DNA of 64,000 nt from Mycolicibacterium sp. MU0050 (GTDB taxonomy: Bacteria > Actinomycetota > Actinomycetes > Mycobacteriales > Mycobacteriaceae): assembly GCF_963378085.1 (NCBI RefSeq), contig NZ_OY726395.1, positions 3,968,001 to 4,032,000 on the forward strand. The letters are read 5' to 3'. Under the pieces are notes generated by a model that was not told the origin of the DNA, made no database searches, and was given only the letters and a program-made list of their open reading frames with translations. The position numbers and the translations under genes are program-made. Shown here in pieces: positions 8,925 through 18,690 of this stretch (within the stretch, counting starts at the first letter, position 1; each line of letters opens with the position of its first letter).

Positions 8925-9161
8925 TCACGCTCGGCGCAGCCGCGCCACCGCGAGCACCGTCAGGACCCCGGCGGCCGTCGCCAGGAACAGCGCCAGGGCC
9001 AGCAGCGGCGGGTGGTAGGTGACCGAGGTGGTCGCCGGTTCGCCCTCGAGGACGGGCTCCACCGCGACGGTGGCGCGCGCGGCCAGCCAGCTCGCCACGC
9101 AGCCGGCGGCGGCCAACGCCGCCAGGCACAGCTCAAGGGCGGCCCGTCGAGGCGACGTCAC
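8925..9161 (-). CDS. Small two-helix membrane protein
   Basis: A 78-residue protein with two hydrophobic helices (LELCLAALAAAGCVASWLAA and LLALALFLATAAGVLTVLAV) joined by a polar loop, ending in a basic tail. The start ATG overlaps the stop of the upstream membrane protein by 4 bp, so translation is coupled. It sits at the end of the haem operon, where M. tuberculosis has Rv0514, a small membrane protein; I take it as the counterpart. Function unknown. Confidence 0.65.
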   Translation of the reverse strand: MTSPRRAALELCLAALAAAGCVASWLAARATVAVEPVLEGEPATTSVTYHPPLLALALFLATAAGVLTVLAVARLRRA

Positions 9162-9790
9162 CGCCGCCCCTCGACCAGCGGGGTCAGTGCGGCCCGCAGG
9201 CCCGCGTGGTTACGCGCCCACGCCTGGGCCGTGCGCTTGCCGGTGAGCCGCAGGCCGATGCCGGTGCGCCCGCGGGGTACGCCGGTGAGCTCGCCCAACG
9301 CCCGGGACGACTGCCACCGCTCCACCGTGGCCCGGTCCGTGTCGGGGGCCGGCGGCGGAGCCTCCTCCTCGGCGAACTCGGCCGGGTCCAGCCCCGCCTG
9401 CTTCATCGCGCGGTTGCTCAGCGCGTTGCTCCGATTGAGGATCCTGCCGTCGTAGTGCCGGCGACCGCCGTCGACCGGAGCGGGATAGACCTTGACGATC
9501 TCCTCGACGCCGATCGTCTGGGTGCCCTGACGCAGGTGCGTCGCGGTGAGCTCGACCGAGGTATGGATACGCGCGGCCTTGACCTGCAGGGCGACGAACC
9601 CCGACACCAGGACCAGGAACGAGATCGGCACCACCCACTGCACGCCCATGCCGCTGCTGAGCTGGATCGCCAGCATCGCGCCCGCGGCCGCCGGCCCCGA
9701 CAGCAGCCACGCCCAGCTGGCCCCCTGCTCGGCGAACAAGACCTCCGCGGCCGGTTCGGGTGCCGAATCCGTCTGGTCGTGCTCAGTCAT
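9158..9790 (-). CDS. DUF3093-like membrane protein of the haem operon
   Basis: A 210-residue protein. An acidic N-terminus is followed by two membrane helices (about residues 26-47 and 53-71), then a soluble, basic domain (ELTATHLRQGTQTIGVEEIVKVYPAP) and a C-terminal stretch ending LRLTGKRTAQAWARNHAGL. It resembles the actinobacterial DUF3093 group and occupies the Rv0513 position. It overlaps the neighbouring upstream gene by 8 bp and the downstream one by 4 bp, so it belongs to the hemA-hemB operon. Role unknown; a link to haem enzymes is by context only. Confidence 0.7.
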   Translation of the reverse strand: MTEHDQTDSAPEPAAEVLFAEQGASWAWLLSGPAAAGAMLAIQLSSGMGVQWVVPISFLVLVSGFVALQVKAARIHTSVELTATHLRQGTQTIGVEEIVKVYPAPVDGGRRHYDGRILNRSNALSNRAMKQAGLDPAEFAEEEAPPPAPDTDRATVERWQSSRALGELTGVPRGRTGIGLRLTGKRTAQAWARNHAGLRAALTPLVEGRR

Positions 9791-10259
9791 CCGAGTCCTC
9801 CGTCCGGGTCACCGCGGGTTCGAACCATCCCGTCGCCGCGGGCCTGCGCAAGAGCATCGCCGCCACGATCAGCGGCAGCATCGCCAGCAGCGCGACGATG
9901 TTGGTGCCGACCAGCAGCGAGAGCACCGCGACCAGCACGACGCCGGCCAGCGACAACGCCACCGTCGACCGGCGGTACCGCTCGTCGCGGGTGCGGGTCT
10001 TGCTGGCGACGAAGGCCAGCGACAGCCCGGCCACCATGCAGAACACGCCGGCGCCGCGGTGCAGCGTCAGGTAGTTGTTGATGGCCTCGTCGCTCAGCGA
10101 CTCGTCGGCCATGGACCGCACCGTGTCGAAGTTCAGCGTGATCGACATCAGGCCGCCGAAGATCAGCAGCACCGCACCACCCAGCACCAGCCAGACGGCG
10201 ACGTCGACCAGGCGCGGCCGCTCGGTAGGCCCAGAGTCCGGGCCCTGTGTCTCAGTCAT
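9783..10259 (-). CDS. Four-helix membrane protein, unknown function
   Basis: A 158-residue integral membrane protein with hydrophobic segments near residues 22-42, 66-86, 98-118 and 120-137, and polar tails. I recognise no catalytic motif. It starts with ATG at 10259, 24 bp after the preceding membrane gene, and overlaps the next by 8 bp, consistent with one haem-linked operon. It is not at the same place in the M. tuberculosis order as I recall it. Confidence 0.65.
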   Translation of the reverse strand: MTETQGPDSGPTERPRLVDVAVWLVLGGAVLLIFGGLMSITLNFDTVRSMADESLSDEAINNYLTLHRGAGVFCMVAGLSLAFVASKTRTRDERYRRSTVALSLAGVVLVAVLSLLVGTNIVALLAMLPLIVAAMLLRRPAATGWFEPAVTRTEDSDD

Positions 10260-10283
10260 TGTCGGGTCAGCCTAGCGCGGGGC

Positions 10284-10691
10284 TCACCGCGTGAAGTAGG
10301 CGTGCGAGTCGCGGCGATGCAACAGATAGATCCCGCCCGCGGTGAGCACCGCACCGAAGATCCCGGTCACCGCGTAGACCAGAGCGGCGATCTCCGAACG
10401 TTCCGTGACGAAGAGATTCACCGCGACGTACATGATGGAGCTCAGCCCACCGGCGGTGAGCACGGTGCGGGCCCAGCGATACCCGGCCCGCATCAGCACC
10501 AGGAACGTGATCACCACCGCGACCACAATGATCACCAGGTACACCGCGAAGGCGATGACCACCGGCACTCCCGTCGGCGCGGTCACCACATCGGTGAGAA
10601 AGCCGGTGACCAGCAGCGGCAGCGCGACGACCCACAGCCAGAAGGCGGTGTCGACATCCTCGGGCCGGGTCGGGCCGTCCGGTTCGGTCAC
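10284..10691 (-). CDS. Four-helix membrane protein translationally coupled to hemB
   Basis: A 135-residue membrane protein with four predicted helices (WLWVVALPLLVTGFL, VIAFAVYLVIIVVAVVITFL, TVLTAGGLSSIMYVAV, LVYAVTGIFGAVLTAG). The start is a GTG at 10691 whose last bases overlap the hemB stop (GTGA). No family recognised. Tight coupling to hemB suggests a haem-related or co-expressed role, but this is context only. Confidence 0.65.
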   Translation of the reverse strand: MTEPDGPTRPEDVDTAFWLWVVALPLLVTGFLTDVVTAPTGVPVVIAFAVYLVIIVVAVVITFLVLMRAGYRWARTVLTAGGLSSIMYVAVNLFVTERSEIAALVYAVTGIFGAVLTAGGIYLLHRRDSHAYFTR

Positions 10692-11668
10692 GCCAGCCAG
10701 CCGGCGGCGTCGGCCGCCCAGTACGTCAACACGACGTCGGCGCCGGCGCGCCGGATGCTGACCAGCGACTCAAGGGCTGCGGCCGGACCGTCCACCCAAC
10801 CGTTGGCGGCGGCCGCGGAGATCATGGCGTACTCGCCGGACACCTGATAGGCCGCCACCGGCACCGGCGACACCTCGGCCGCCGCGGCCACCACGTCCAG
10901 GTAGGCCATGGCGGGCTTCACCATCACCATGTCCGCGCCCTCGGCGATGTCCAGTTCGATCTCGTGCAGCGCCTCGCGGCCGTTGCCGGCGTTCTGCTGA
11001 TAGGTGCGACGGTCGCCGGACAGGCTGGAGCCCACGGCTTCTCGGAACGGGCCGTAGAACGCCGAGGCGAACTTGGCCGCGTACGCCAGGATGACGACAT
11101 CGGAGTGTCCGGCGGCGTCGAGGCCGTCGCGGATGGCGGCCACCTGCCCGTCCATCATCCCACTGGGGCCCACCACGTGCGCCCCCGATTCCGCCTGCGC
11201 CACAGCGAGTTTCACGTACTGGGCATTGGTGGCGTCGTTGTCGACCCGGCCCGTCTCGTCCAAGACACCGCAGTGCCCGTGGTCGGTGAACTCGTCGAGA
11301 CAGGTGTCGGCCATGAGCACCGTGGCGTCGCCGAGGTCGGCCGCCAGGTCCCGCAGCGCCACGTTCAGGACGCCGTTCGGGTCGAGACCGGCCGATCCGG
11401 CGGCGTCCTTGTCCTCGTCACGCGGCACCCCGAACAGCATCAGCCCCCCGACGCCGGCCTCCACCGCGGCGGCGGCCGCCGCCCGCAGGGAGTCCCTGGT
11501 GTGCTGCACCACCCCGGGCATCGAGGCGATCGGCCGCGGTGCGTCGATGCCGTCCGCGACGAACATCGGCAACACCAGATGCCTTGGCTCCAGCGAGGTC
11601 TCGGCAACCAGACGGCGCAGCGCCGGCGTCGACCGCAGTCGACGCGGGCGCACCCGGGGATAGCTCAT
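10688..11668 (-). CDS. hemB: Porphobilinogen synthase (5-aminolevulinate dehydratase)
   Basis: Condenses two 5-aminolevulinate molecules to porphobilinogen in the cytosol. The 326 residues have the full TIM barrel; the Schiff-base lysines are K199 (AYAAKF) and K251 (MVMVKPAMAYLD). The metal segment reads TCLDEFTDHGHCG: C123 and C133 are kept, but the middle cysteine of zinc enzymes is D125, a variant seen in actinobacteria that changes metal use. It starts 21 bp after hemD and overlaps the next gene by 4 bp, inside the operon hemA-hemC-hemD-hemB. Confidence 0.96.
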   Translation of the reverse strand: MSYPRVRPRRLRSTPALRRLVAETSLEPRHLVLPMFVADGIDAPRPIASMPGVVQHTRDSLRAAAAAAVEAGVGGLMLFGVPRDEDKDAAGSAGLDPNGVLNVALRDLAADLGDATVLMADTCLDEFTDHGHCGVLDETGRVDNDATNAQYVKLAVAQAESGAHVVGPSGMMDGQVAAIRDGLDAAGHSDVVILAYAAKFASAFYGPFREAVGSSLSGDRRTYQQNAGNGREALHEIELDIAEGADMVMVKPAMAYLDVVAAAAEVSPVPVAAYQVSGEYAMISAAAANGWVDGPAAALESLVSIRRAGADVVLTYWAADAAGWLA

Positions 11669-11689
11669 GCGGTGTCCCTGGCGGGCGCC

Positions 11690-13354
11690 CTAGCGCCGAC
11701 GGCTCTTCTTGCGCGGCGGCGGCAGCGCACCCTCGGCGCGCAGCCGGGCGGCGTGCTCGGCCAACGCCTCGACCAGCGGTCCGACCGCGGCGGTCTCGGG
11801 CTGCACGTCCACCCGCAGCCCGAACTCCGTTGCCGTCTCTGCGGTCTTGGGCCCGATGCACGCAACAATGGTGCGCGCGTGCGGCTTTCCGGCGATACCG
11901 ACCAGGTTGCGCACCGTCGAGCTGGAGGTGAAGCAGACCGCGTCGAAGCCGCCGGTCTTGATCTGCTCGCGGGTCTGCGCCGGCGGCGGCGCGGCGCGCA
12001 CCGTGCGGTAGGCCGTGACGTCCTCGATCTCCCAGCCGCGCTCCCGCAGGCCCTCGGCCAGCGTTTCGGTGGCAATGTCGGCGCGCGGCAACAACACCCG
12101 GTTCACGGGGTCGAAAACCTCGTCGTAGGGCGGGAAGTCCTCGAGCAGACCCAGCGAGGACTGCTCGCCCGACGGCACCAGCTCGGGGCTGATGCCGAAC
12201 GCGCGCACCCGGTCCGCGGTGGCCTCTCCGACGCAGGCGATCTTGACGCCGGAGAACGCGCGAGCGTCCAGACCGAACTCGGCGAACTTCTCCCAGACGG
12301 CGCGCACGGCGTTGGTGGAGGTGAACACCACCCACTGGTAGCGGCCGTCCACCAGGCCCTTGACGGCGCGTTCCATCTGCGCGGGGCTGCGCGGCGGTTC
12401 GACGGCGATGGTCGGCACCTCGACGGGGGTGGCCCCGTGGGTGACCAGCCGGTCGCTCATCTCGGGGGCCTGCTCCTTGGTGCGCGGCACCAGCACGGTC
12501 CAGCCGTACAGCGCCCGGCTCTCCCACCAGTTCAGCTTCGCCCGGTGCGCCACGGTGCGACCGATGGTGACCACCAGCGGCCCGGTCAGCGGGCCGGCCG
12601 GGTCGGTCCCGCCGATGGCGGCCCGGTCGGTCAGCCCCGACAGCACGGTCTCCACGCTGCGCTGCGCGCACGTGGTGCCCTGCGCGGTCACCACGCAGGG
12701 GGTGTTCTCGGCGAGGCCGAATTCGATCAGCGTGCGCGCCGAGTCCGCCAGGTGCTGCGGGGTGGCGTGCAGGATCAGCGGGCCCGGCGCCGCGGCCAGC
12801 GCGGCCCAGTCGACCTCGGGGGCCCGCACGTCGGCGACGGTGTGCGACGAGCCCAGCGGCAGTCCGGCGTACGTCGGCACCGCGGTGGACGCGGGCAGGC
12901 CGGGGATGATCTCGAAGACCATCTGCGCCTTGGCGACGGCGTTGACCTCGGCCAGCACCGAGTCGACCGACAACGGGTCGCCGGCGACCATCCGGACCAC
13001 GTCCACGCCGGTCTTGGCCTCGCTGATCAGCGTCTTGGCCACCTCGACCGGGTCACCCAGCGCGGGCCGGATGTCCGGTCCGATCTTCACCACCGGCGAC
13101 GCGGCGTCGTCCTTGGCCGGCGCCTGCCCGTTCTTCTCGGGAGCCCCCTTCGGCTCCGGAGCCGGAGCGGGCCCCACCGCCGGCGGCAACTCCAACCCCA
13201 CCACCGACAGCACCGCATCCGGCACGTCGGGGTCGGTGAAGACCAGTGCGGCGTTGACCAACACCGCGCGGGCCCGCGTCGTCAGCAGGCCCGGATCACC
13301 CGGACCCGAGCCGACGAAAATGATGCGCCCCGGCTTCGGCTTGCGCCTAGTCAT
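11690..13354 (-). CDS. hemD: Fused uroporphyrinogen-III C-methyltransferase / uroporphyrinogen-III synthase
   Basis: A 554-residue fusion. The N-terminal half (about 1-250) is an SUMT-type tetrapyrrole methylase (IIFVGSGPGDPGLLTTRARA, VRMVAGDPLSVDS, IPGLPASTAVPTYAGLPL), interrupted by a Pro/Ala linker around residues 40-75. The C-terminal half (about 270-540) is HemD, which closes and flips ring D (FTSTNAVRAVWEKF, ACVGEATADRVRAFG, CFTSSSTVRNLVG). The fusion can feed both haem and sirohaem/cobalamin. The ATG at 13354 with AGGAG seven nt upstream is preferred to the longer open frame. A basic tail ends the protein. It lies in the hem operon between hemC and hemB. Confidence 0.93.
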   Translation of the reverse strand: MTRRKPKPGRIIFVGSGPGDPGLLTTRARAVLVNAALVFTDPDVPDAVLSVVGLELPPAVGPAPAPEPKGAPEKNGQAPAKDDAASPVVKIGPDIRPALGDPVEVAKTLISEAKTGVDVVRMVAGDPLSVDSVLAEVNAVAKAQMVFEIIPGLPASTAVPTYAGLPLGSSHTVADVRAPEVDWAALAAAPGPLILHATPQHLADSARTLIEFGLAENTPCVVTAQGTTCAQRSVETVLSGLTDRAAIGGTDPAGPLTGPLVVTIGRTVAHRAKLNWWESRALYGWTVLVPRTKEQAPEMSDRLVTHGATPVEVPTIAVEPPRSPAQMERAVKGLVDGRYQWVVFTSTNAVRAVWEKFAEFGLDARAFSGVKIACVGEATADRVRAFGISPELVPSGEQSSLGLLEDFPPYDEVFDPVNRVLLPRADIATETLAEGLRERGWEIEDVTAYRTVRAAPPPAQTREQIKTGGFDAVCFTSSSTVRNLVGIAGKPHARTIVACIGPKTAETATEFGLRVDVQPETAAVGPLVEALAEHAARLRAEGALPPPRKKSRRR

Positions 13355-13388
13355 CTGCAAACTCCTGCCCTTCCAGGCTTCGTGGCCG

Positions 13389-14309
13389 TCAGTGACCCAA
13401 CAGTTCGCGCGCACCCAGCTCGAATAACTCCTCGGTCACCGAGAGCCCCAGCTCCCGTGCCCGATCGGCAGGCCCGATACCGGACGCGCGGATCACGTCG
13501 GATCCGTCCACCGCCGCCACGCAGCCGCGCAGCGACAGTTCGTTGAAGACGTTGCCGTCCTCATCGATCGACTCGACCACTTCCGCGATCGCGCCGACCG
13601 GTGCGGAACAACCCGCCTCCATTTCGGCGAGCAGGACACGCTCTGCGGTGATTGCCGCGTGTGTGTCGACGTCGTTCAACTCCGCCAACACGCTCGCGAG
13701 CGCGGTATCACCGGCACGGCACTCGATCGCCAGTGCCCCCTGAGCCGGCGCCGGCAACATCTGTACCGGATCCAGCGTCTCGGTGACTGCATCGAGGCGT
13801 CCGATTCGGGACAGTCCCGCCCGGGCCACCACGATGGCGTCGAGTTCGCCGCTGCTTACCCTGTTCAACCTGGTATCTAGGTTGCCTCGTAGGGGGCGGA
13901 TTTCCAAACCGAGACCCAGTGCTCTAAGCTGTGCCCCCCTGCGCACGGACGACGTGCCGATGGTCGAGCCCGGGGGCAACTCGCCCAGCACCATGCCGTC
14001 GCGCGCCACCAGCGCGTCTCGCGGGTCTTCCCGGCGCGGGGTGGCCGGGATCTGGAATCGGGGGTCGTATGCCGTGGGGATGTCCTTGTAGGAGTGCACG
14101 GCGGCGTCGACGCGGCCGTCGGCGATCGCCTCCCGGAGGGCGGCGGTGAAGACCCCGACGCCGATCTCGGCGATGGGGGCCGAGGAGAGGTCCCCGTCGG
14201 TGGCGATGATCACCAGTTCGGCGGCGTGTCCGCGTTCGATCAGAGCGTCCCGGATGGTGCCGGCCTGCGTGGTGGCAAGCAGGCTACCGCGGGTTCCGAT
14301 CCGAATCAC
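13389..14309 (-). CDS. hemC: Hydroxymethylbilane synthase (porphobilinogen deaminase)
   Basis: Polymerises four porphobilinogens to hydroxymethylbilane. The 306 residues contain [14 protein letters not shown] at the N-terminus, [29 protein letters not shown] and the dipyrromethane cofactor cysteine C234 in [10 protein letters not shown]. The length is normal. It is 45 bp downstream of hemA and 34 bp upstream of hemD, all on the minus strand. Confidence 0.96.
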   Translation of the reverse strand: MIRIGTRGSLLATTQAGTIRDALIERGHAAELVIIATDGDLSSAPIAEIGVGVFTAALREAIADGRVDAAVHSYKDIPTAYDPRFQIPATPRREDPRDALVARDGMVLGELPPGSTIGTSSVRRGAQLRALGLGLEIRPLRGNLDTRLNRVSSGELDAIVVARAGLSRIGRLDAVTETLDPVQMLPAPAQGALAIECRAGDTALASVLAELNDVDTHAAITAERVLLAEMEAGCSAPVGAIAEVVESIDEDGNVFNELSLRGCVAAVDGSDVIRASGIGPADRARELGLSVTEELFELGARELLGH

Positions 14310-14354
14310 GTTGGTCTGCGAGGGCTGCGAATGTGTTTTCGAGGTACTTCCAAG

Positions 14355-15725
14355 CTACTCGGGCGGTTCGGTCATGGAGTCGAAATCCGTTGTCACCAAA
14401 GGCAATTCACTTGCGGTGGCAACGGCGTCGACGGTAGTGGGGTCGAGTTCGAACAGTTCCCGCAGCGCCTCGGCGTAGCTGTCGCCGCCGGGCGCACTCG
14501 CGAGCTGTTTGACCCGCACGGTGGGTGCGTGCAACAGCTTGTCGACCACCCGCCGCACGGTGCGTGCCACCTCGTCGCGGTGGGCCGTGTCCAGGCTCGG
14601 CAGCCGGTTGTCCAGCCGCAGCAGCTCCGCCTCCACGACGTCGGCGGCGCGTCGGCGCAGCGCCGTCACGGTCGGGGTGACCTCGGCCATGCGCTGACCG
14701 GCCAGATAGGTCGCGAGCTCGGTAGCGACGATGGTGCGCGCGGCCTCGGCGTCGGCGGCGGCCGCCCGCGCCGAGGGCTCCCGCTGGATGCGGTCCATGT
14801 CGACGACCCAGACGCCCGGCAGGCCGCTGACGGCGGGGTCCACGTCGCGGGGCATCCCCAGGTCGCAGACCACCAGCGGACGCGGGTCGCTCCCGCCGCC
14901 GTTGCGCTGCGCGAGCGCGTTGTGCATGTCGGCCAGCGACACCACGGGCCGCACCGCACCGGTGCTGCTGATCACCACGTCGACGTCCACCAGCGCGGCG
15001 GGCAGCTCGTCGAGGCTCATGGCGGTGGCCTGCACGCCCTGCTCCCGCAGGTTGGCCGCCAGCCGCTGGGCGCGCGGGACCGAGCGGTTCACCACGTGCA
15101 CGGAACTGATGCCGGCGCGGACCAGGTGCGCACCCGAGAGGGCGCCCATCGAACCCGCGCCGACCACCGCGGCCGTGCGGCCGGCCAGGCCGCTCAAGCG
15201 GGACTCGGCCATGCCGAGCGCCACCGACACCACCGAGGCGCCCGCGGCGTCGATCCCGGTTTCGGAGTGCACCCGCTTGCCCACCGACAGGGCGCGCTGG
15301 GAAAGCTCGTGCAGCGTGCGACCCACGCTGCTGTTGGCCTCGGCGGCGGCGTAGGCGCGCCGCACCTGGCCCAGGACCTGCTGTTCGCCGATGACGGCCG
15401 AATCCAGGCCGGAGGCCACCGAGAACAGATGCTCGACGGCGGCTTCGGCGTACCGGACGTAGGCGTACTTGGTGAGGTCACCCATCGGCATGCCGGAATG
15501 GTCGGCGAGCACCTGGCCGATCGCGGACAGGCCGCCGTGGAAGGCCTCGACCACCGCGTACACCTCGACCCGGTTGCAGGTCGAGAGCACCATCGCCTCG
15601 GACACCAACGACGACTCGAGGATCCGGTCGATAATCTTGGCCTGGTCGGCCTCGTCCGTCGACAATTGCTCCAGTACGGGGACCGGCGCACTGCGGTGCG
15701 ACACCCCGAAAAGCAGGACGCTCAC
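14355..15725 (-). CDS. hemA: Glutamyl-tRNA reductase
   Basis: First enzyme of the C5 haem pathway; reduces glutamyl-tRNA(Glu) to glutamate-1-semialdehyde with NADPH. The 456 residues show the catalytic C50 in [13 protein letters not shown]10 in [29 protein letters not shown] and the NADPH motif [12 protein letters not shown]. It starts with GTG at 15725, with GAGGCGG upstream, and heads the haem operon. The 141-bp region before it is relatively AT-rich, but I could not fix a promoter there. Confidence 0.96.
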   Translation of the reverse strand: MSVLLFGVSHRSAPVPVLEQLSTDEADQAKIIDRILESSLVSEAMVLSTCNRVEVYAVVEAFHGGLSAIGQVLADHSGMPMGDLTKYAYVRYAEAAVEHLFSVASGLDSAVIGEQQVLGQVRRAYAAAEANSSVGRTLHELSQRALSVGKRVHSETGIDAAGASVVSVALGMAESRLSGLAGRTAAVVGAGSMGALSGAHLVRAGISSVHVVNRSVPRAQRLAANLREQGVQATAMSLDELPAALVDVDVVISSTGAVRPVVSLADMHNALAQRNGGGSDPRPLVVCDLGMPRDVDPAVSGLPGVWVVDMDRIQREPSARAAAADAEAARTIVATELATYLAGQRMAEVTPTVTALRRRAADVVEAELLRLDNRLPSLDTAHRDEVARTVRRVVDKLLHAPTVRVKQLASAPGGDSYAEALRELFELDPTTVDAVATASELPLVTTDFDSMTEPPE

Positions 15726-15866
15726 AGCACCGCCTCAGTCACCATCCGAGCACCCACCCAGCACGCTCCCTTGCCGCTATCAGGTGAAGAAAATTCAGCT
15801 CATTCTGGCTACAACCGTAGCCGTCCACCTGCGAACTAACCAAATTATCAGGTCCAACCAGCGCCG

Positions 15867-16139
15867 TCACCGTGCGTCACCGCGCGCGGCCAGGTCGCGG
15901 CGCAGCCGCGGTTCGTCGACCTCCCAGTAGCTGTGCTCGACGCCGTCGAGCAGCACCACCGGGAGCCGGTCGCCGTACTCGGCGCGCAATGTCTTGTCAC
16001 CGGCCGCGGCGGCCTCGTCGACGTCGACGGTGCTCAGTTCGAAATCCAACTCGGCGGCCAGCACCGCCAGTTGTTCACCGAGGCGGTGGCAGATCTGACA
16101 CCCGGACCGGACCAGCAGGCTGACCTGCGCGGCGCTCAT
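15867..16139 (-). CDS. Glutaredoxin-like thiol-disulphide protein
   Basis: A 90-residue thioredoxin-fold protein with a CxxC redox site (SGCQICHRL), the cis-proline segment [11 protein letters not shown] and a C-terminal [13 protein letters not shown]. It matches the small DUF836/glutaredoxin-2-like group and the Rv0508 position next to hemA. An ATG three codons upstream (16148) is an alternative start. It is upstream of hemA on the same strand with a 141-bp gap, and divergent from the SerB1-like gene. Its redox partner is unknown. Confidence 0.82.
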   Translation of the reverse strand: MSAAQVSLLVRSGCQICHRLGEQLAVLAAELDFELSTVDVDEAAAAGDKTLRAEYGDRLPVVLLDGVEHSYWEVDEPRLRRDLAARGDAR

Positions 16140-16201
16140 CCGCAGCATTCTGGCACTTGGATAGGGTGACTGGGCAAGTACTCGAAGTACAGGGGGTGTC
16201 C

Positions 16202-17041
16202 GTGACAGATTCGGCAGAACCTCGCTCCGACGACGGGGCCGACGACTCCGCGGTGCCGCAACCGCCCCCTGCCGATCTGACCGCGGCGGCGTTCTTCGAC
16301 GTCGACAACACCATGGTGCACGGGTCCTCCCTGGTGCACTTTGCGCGCGGGCTCGCCGCCCGCAAGTACTTCACCTACCGCGATGTGCTCGGTTTCATCT
16401 ACGCGCAGGCCAAATTCCAGCTCACCGGCCGGGAGAACAGCGACGACGTCGCCGAGGGCAAACGCAAGGCGCTGTCGTTCATCGAGGGCCGCACCACCGC
16501 GGAACTCTCCGCGGTGGGCGAGGAGATCTACGACGAGATCATCGCCGACAAGATCTGGCCCGGTACCCGCGATCTGGCGCAGATGCACCTCGACGCCGGC
16601 CAACAGGTGTGGTTGGTCACCGCGACCCCCTACGAGCTGGCCGCGATCATCGCCGACCGGTTGGGCCTGACCGGCGCCCTGGGCACCGTCGCCGAGTCCG
16701 TCGACGGCGTGTTCACCGGCCGGCTGGTCGGCGAGATCCTGCACGGCCCGGGCAAGGCGCACGCGGTGCGCGCGCTGGCCATCCGGGAGGGCCTCAACCT
16801 GCGCCGGTGCACGGCCTACTCGGACAGCTACAACGACGTCCCGATGCTGACGCTGGTGGGCACGGCGGTGGCCATCAACCCCGATTCCGAGCTGCGTGAC
16901 CTGGCCCGCAAGCGGGGTTGGGAGATCCGGGACTACCGCACGGCGCGCAAGGCGGCCCGGATCGGGGTGCCGTCGGCGCTGGCCCTGGGCGCCGCCGGCG
17001 GGGCGCTGGCCGCCATCGCCTCGCGCCGCCAGGACAACTGA
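16202..17041 (+). CDS. serB1: HAD-IB family phosphatase (SerB1-like)
   Basis: A 279-residue HAD-superfamily hydrolase. Motif I is FFDVDNTMV (nucleophile D33, acid D35); motif II is WLVTATPYE; motif III/IV is GPGKAHAVR and [11 protein letters not shown]. The C-terminus ([19 protein letters not shown]) is hydrophobic and could anchor the protein. M. tuberculosis Rv0505c is called serB1, a putative phosphoserine phosphatase; the HAD-IB subfamily also includes acyl-phosphate and lipid phosphatases, so the substrate is uncertain. The GTG at 16202 follows AGGGGG and is preferred to an upstream TTG. It precedes hadD by 75 bp. Confidence 0.85.
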   Translation: MTDSAEPRSDDGADDSAVPQPPPADLTAAAFFDVDNTMVHGSSLVHFARGLAARKYFTYRDVLGFIYAQAKFQLTGRENSDDVAEGKRKALSFIEGRTTAELSAVGEEIYDEIIADKIWPGTRDLAQMHLDAGQQVWLVTATPYELAAIIADRLGLTGALGTVAESVDGVFTGRLVGEILHGPGKAHAVRALAIREGLNLRRCTAYSDSYNDVPMLTLVGTAVAINPDSELRDLARKRGWEIRDYRTARKAARIGVPSALALGAAGGALAAIASRRQDN

Positions 17042-17116
17042 GCGCGGCCGCCGGGTTGATAGGCTGCGCCGCTAACCACGTCTGAAAACTCCCACAGCAA
17101 GGACGCATCAGTACCC

Positions 17117-17611
17117 ATGGCCATCGCCGAAGAGATCATCGGGACGCACTACCGCTACCCGGACAAGTTTGTCGTGGGGCGGGAGAAGATCCGCGAATAC
17201 GCCCATGCCGTCCTCGACGACCACCCGGCGCACCACGACGAAGCCGCGGCCGCAGAGCTCGGCTACGCGCAAGTGGTCGCGCCGCTGACGTTCATCGCGG
17301 TGGCCGGGCGCCGCGTCCAGCTCGAGATGTTCCAGAAGTTCGACGTGGGGATCAACATCGCCCGGGTGATCCACCGGGACCAGAAGTTCAAGTTCCACCG
17401 CCCGCTGACCGTCGGCGACGAGCTGTACTTCGACTCCTACCTGGATTCGGTGCTGGAGTCCCACGGCACGGTGATCGCCGAGGTTCGCGCCGAGGTCACC
17501 GACGGCAACGGCGAGCCGGTGATCACCAGCGTCGTCACCATGATCGGCGAGGCCAGCGACTCCGAGGCCAACGAGCAGGTGGCCGCGATCGCCGCCCGCC
17601 TGGGCCTCTAG
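17117..17611 (+). CDS. hadD: MaoC-like (3R)-hydroxyacyl-ACP dehydratase subunit (HadD-type)
   Basis: A 164-residue single hot-dog domain of the N-terminal MaoC dehydratase group, similar to HadA and HadC. It has an initial [15 protein letters not shown], the central [26 protein letters not shown] and a C-terminal strand [14 protein letters not shown]. The M. tuberculosis counterpart by position, Rv0504c, has been described as HadD, which acts in FAS-II mycolic acid synthesis. It has good AAGGA spacing before the ATG and converges on the acyltransferase gene with an 8-bp gap. Confidence 0.88.
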   Translation: MAIAEEIIGTHYRYPDKFVVGREKIREYAHAVLDDHPAHHDEAAAAELGYAQVVAPLTFIAVAGRRVQLEMFQKFDVGINIARVIHRDQKFKFHRPLTVGDELYFDSYLDSVLESHGTVIAEVRAEVTDGNGEPVITSVVTMIGEASDSEANEQVAAIAARLGL

Positions 17612-17619
17612 CGTCGGGG

Positions 17620-18654
17620 TCAGCCCAGGAACATGTTCCGGCGGTTGGCCAGCAACTGGTACAGCGTGTGCTGGATGGTCTCGCGGACGTGGTCGGTCAG
17701 CTCGAAGGTGACCATCGGATCCTCGGCGGCCGACTCGTCGTAGTCGGCGGTGGGGATCGGGGTTCCGAACGCGATGTGCCACTTGGACGGCAACGGCACC
17801 AACCCGGCCGGCCCGGCGAGCGGGAACAGCGGGGTCACCGGGAAGTACGGCAGCCCCAACAGCCGCGCCAGGAGCTTGACGTCGGCGATCATCGGGTAGA
17901 TCTCCTCGGAGCCGACGATCGAGCACGGGATGATGGGCGCCTTGGTCCGCAACGCCGCGGAGACGAATCCGCCCCGGCCGAACCGCTGCAGCTTGTAGCG
18001 GTCCTTGAAGTGCTTGCCCAGCCCCTTGTAGCCCTCGGGGAACACCGCCGTCAGCTCGCCGCTGTCCAGTAGCCGGTGCGCATCTGCGGTGCAGGCCATG
18101 GTGTGGCCCGCCTTGCGGGCCGCGTGCCCCAGCACCGGCATGTCGAAGACCATGTCGGCGGCCAACAGCCGGAGGTCCCGGTGGGTGGCGTGGTGGTCGT
18201 GCACCGCCACCGACAGCATCAGGCCGTCGAACGGCAGCACCCCGGCGTGGTTGGCCACCACCAGCCCCGCGCCCTCGGTCGGCAGGTTCTCCACCCCACT
18301 GACCTCGACCCGGAACCACGACCGGAAGAGCATCCGCAGCAACGGCAGGAACATGGCCTCGTTGAGATGCTGATCGAAGCCGAACTCGTCGACCACGTAG
18401 TCGCCGGTGAGGCGTTTGCGCGCGAACTCGGCGATGCCGGCGATCTTCTGGGCCAGCTCGTTGGGCACCTTGGGCTCGTCGCTCGCCGCGCCGCCGGCCC
18501 GGTGGGCGTCGATGTCGCGTACCACTGCGGCGAGTTCCTCGGCGGTGGCGCGGGTGCCGGTGTCCGCGAGCAACGACGGGTGCCGAAGTGCAGCCTCGGC
18601 CCGTCTTGAATTGCGGTGCAGTGGAATGACTTTCGCCTTGGAATCACCCGCCAC
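17620..18654 (-). CDS. Lysophospholipid acyltransferase family protein (PlsC-like)
   Basis: A 344-residue 1-acylglycerol-3-phosphate acyltransferase-like protein, membrane-associated. The PlsC motifs are VVANHAGVLPFDG (HX4D), TAVFPEGYKGLGKHF (motif with FPEG) and APIIPCSIVGSEEIYP. A 100-residue N-terminal extension with basic and acidic stretches precedes the catalytic domain, as in the mycobacterial Rv0502 group. The start is a GTG-type codon at 18654. It lies downstream of the GalE2-like gene by 36 bp and is probably co-transcribed with it. The acyl acceptor is unknown. Confidence 0.88.
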   Translation of the reverse strand: MAGDSKAKVIPLHRNSRRAEAALRHPSLLADTGTRATAEELAAVVRDIDAHRAGGAASDEPKVPNELAQKIAGIAEFARKRLTGDYVVDEFGFDQHLNEAMFLPLLRMLFRSWFRVEVSGVENLPTEGAGLVVANHAGVLPFDGLMLSVAVHDHHATHRDLRLLAADMVFDMPVLGHAARKAGHTMACTADAHRLLDSGELTAVFPEGYKGLGKHFKDRYKLQRFGRGGFVSAALRTKAPIIPCSIVGSEEIYPMIADVKLLARLLGLPYFPVTPLFPLAGPAGLVPLPSKWHIAFGTPIPTADYDESAAEDPMVTFELTDHVRETIQHTLYQLLANRRNMFLG

Positions 18655-18690
18655 GCTGAATACCTTCTCCCCGCCCGAAATACAAGATCG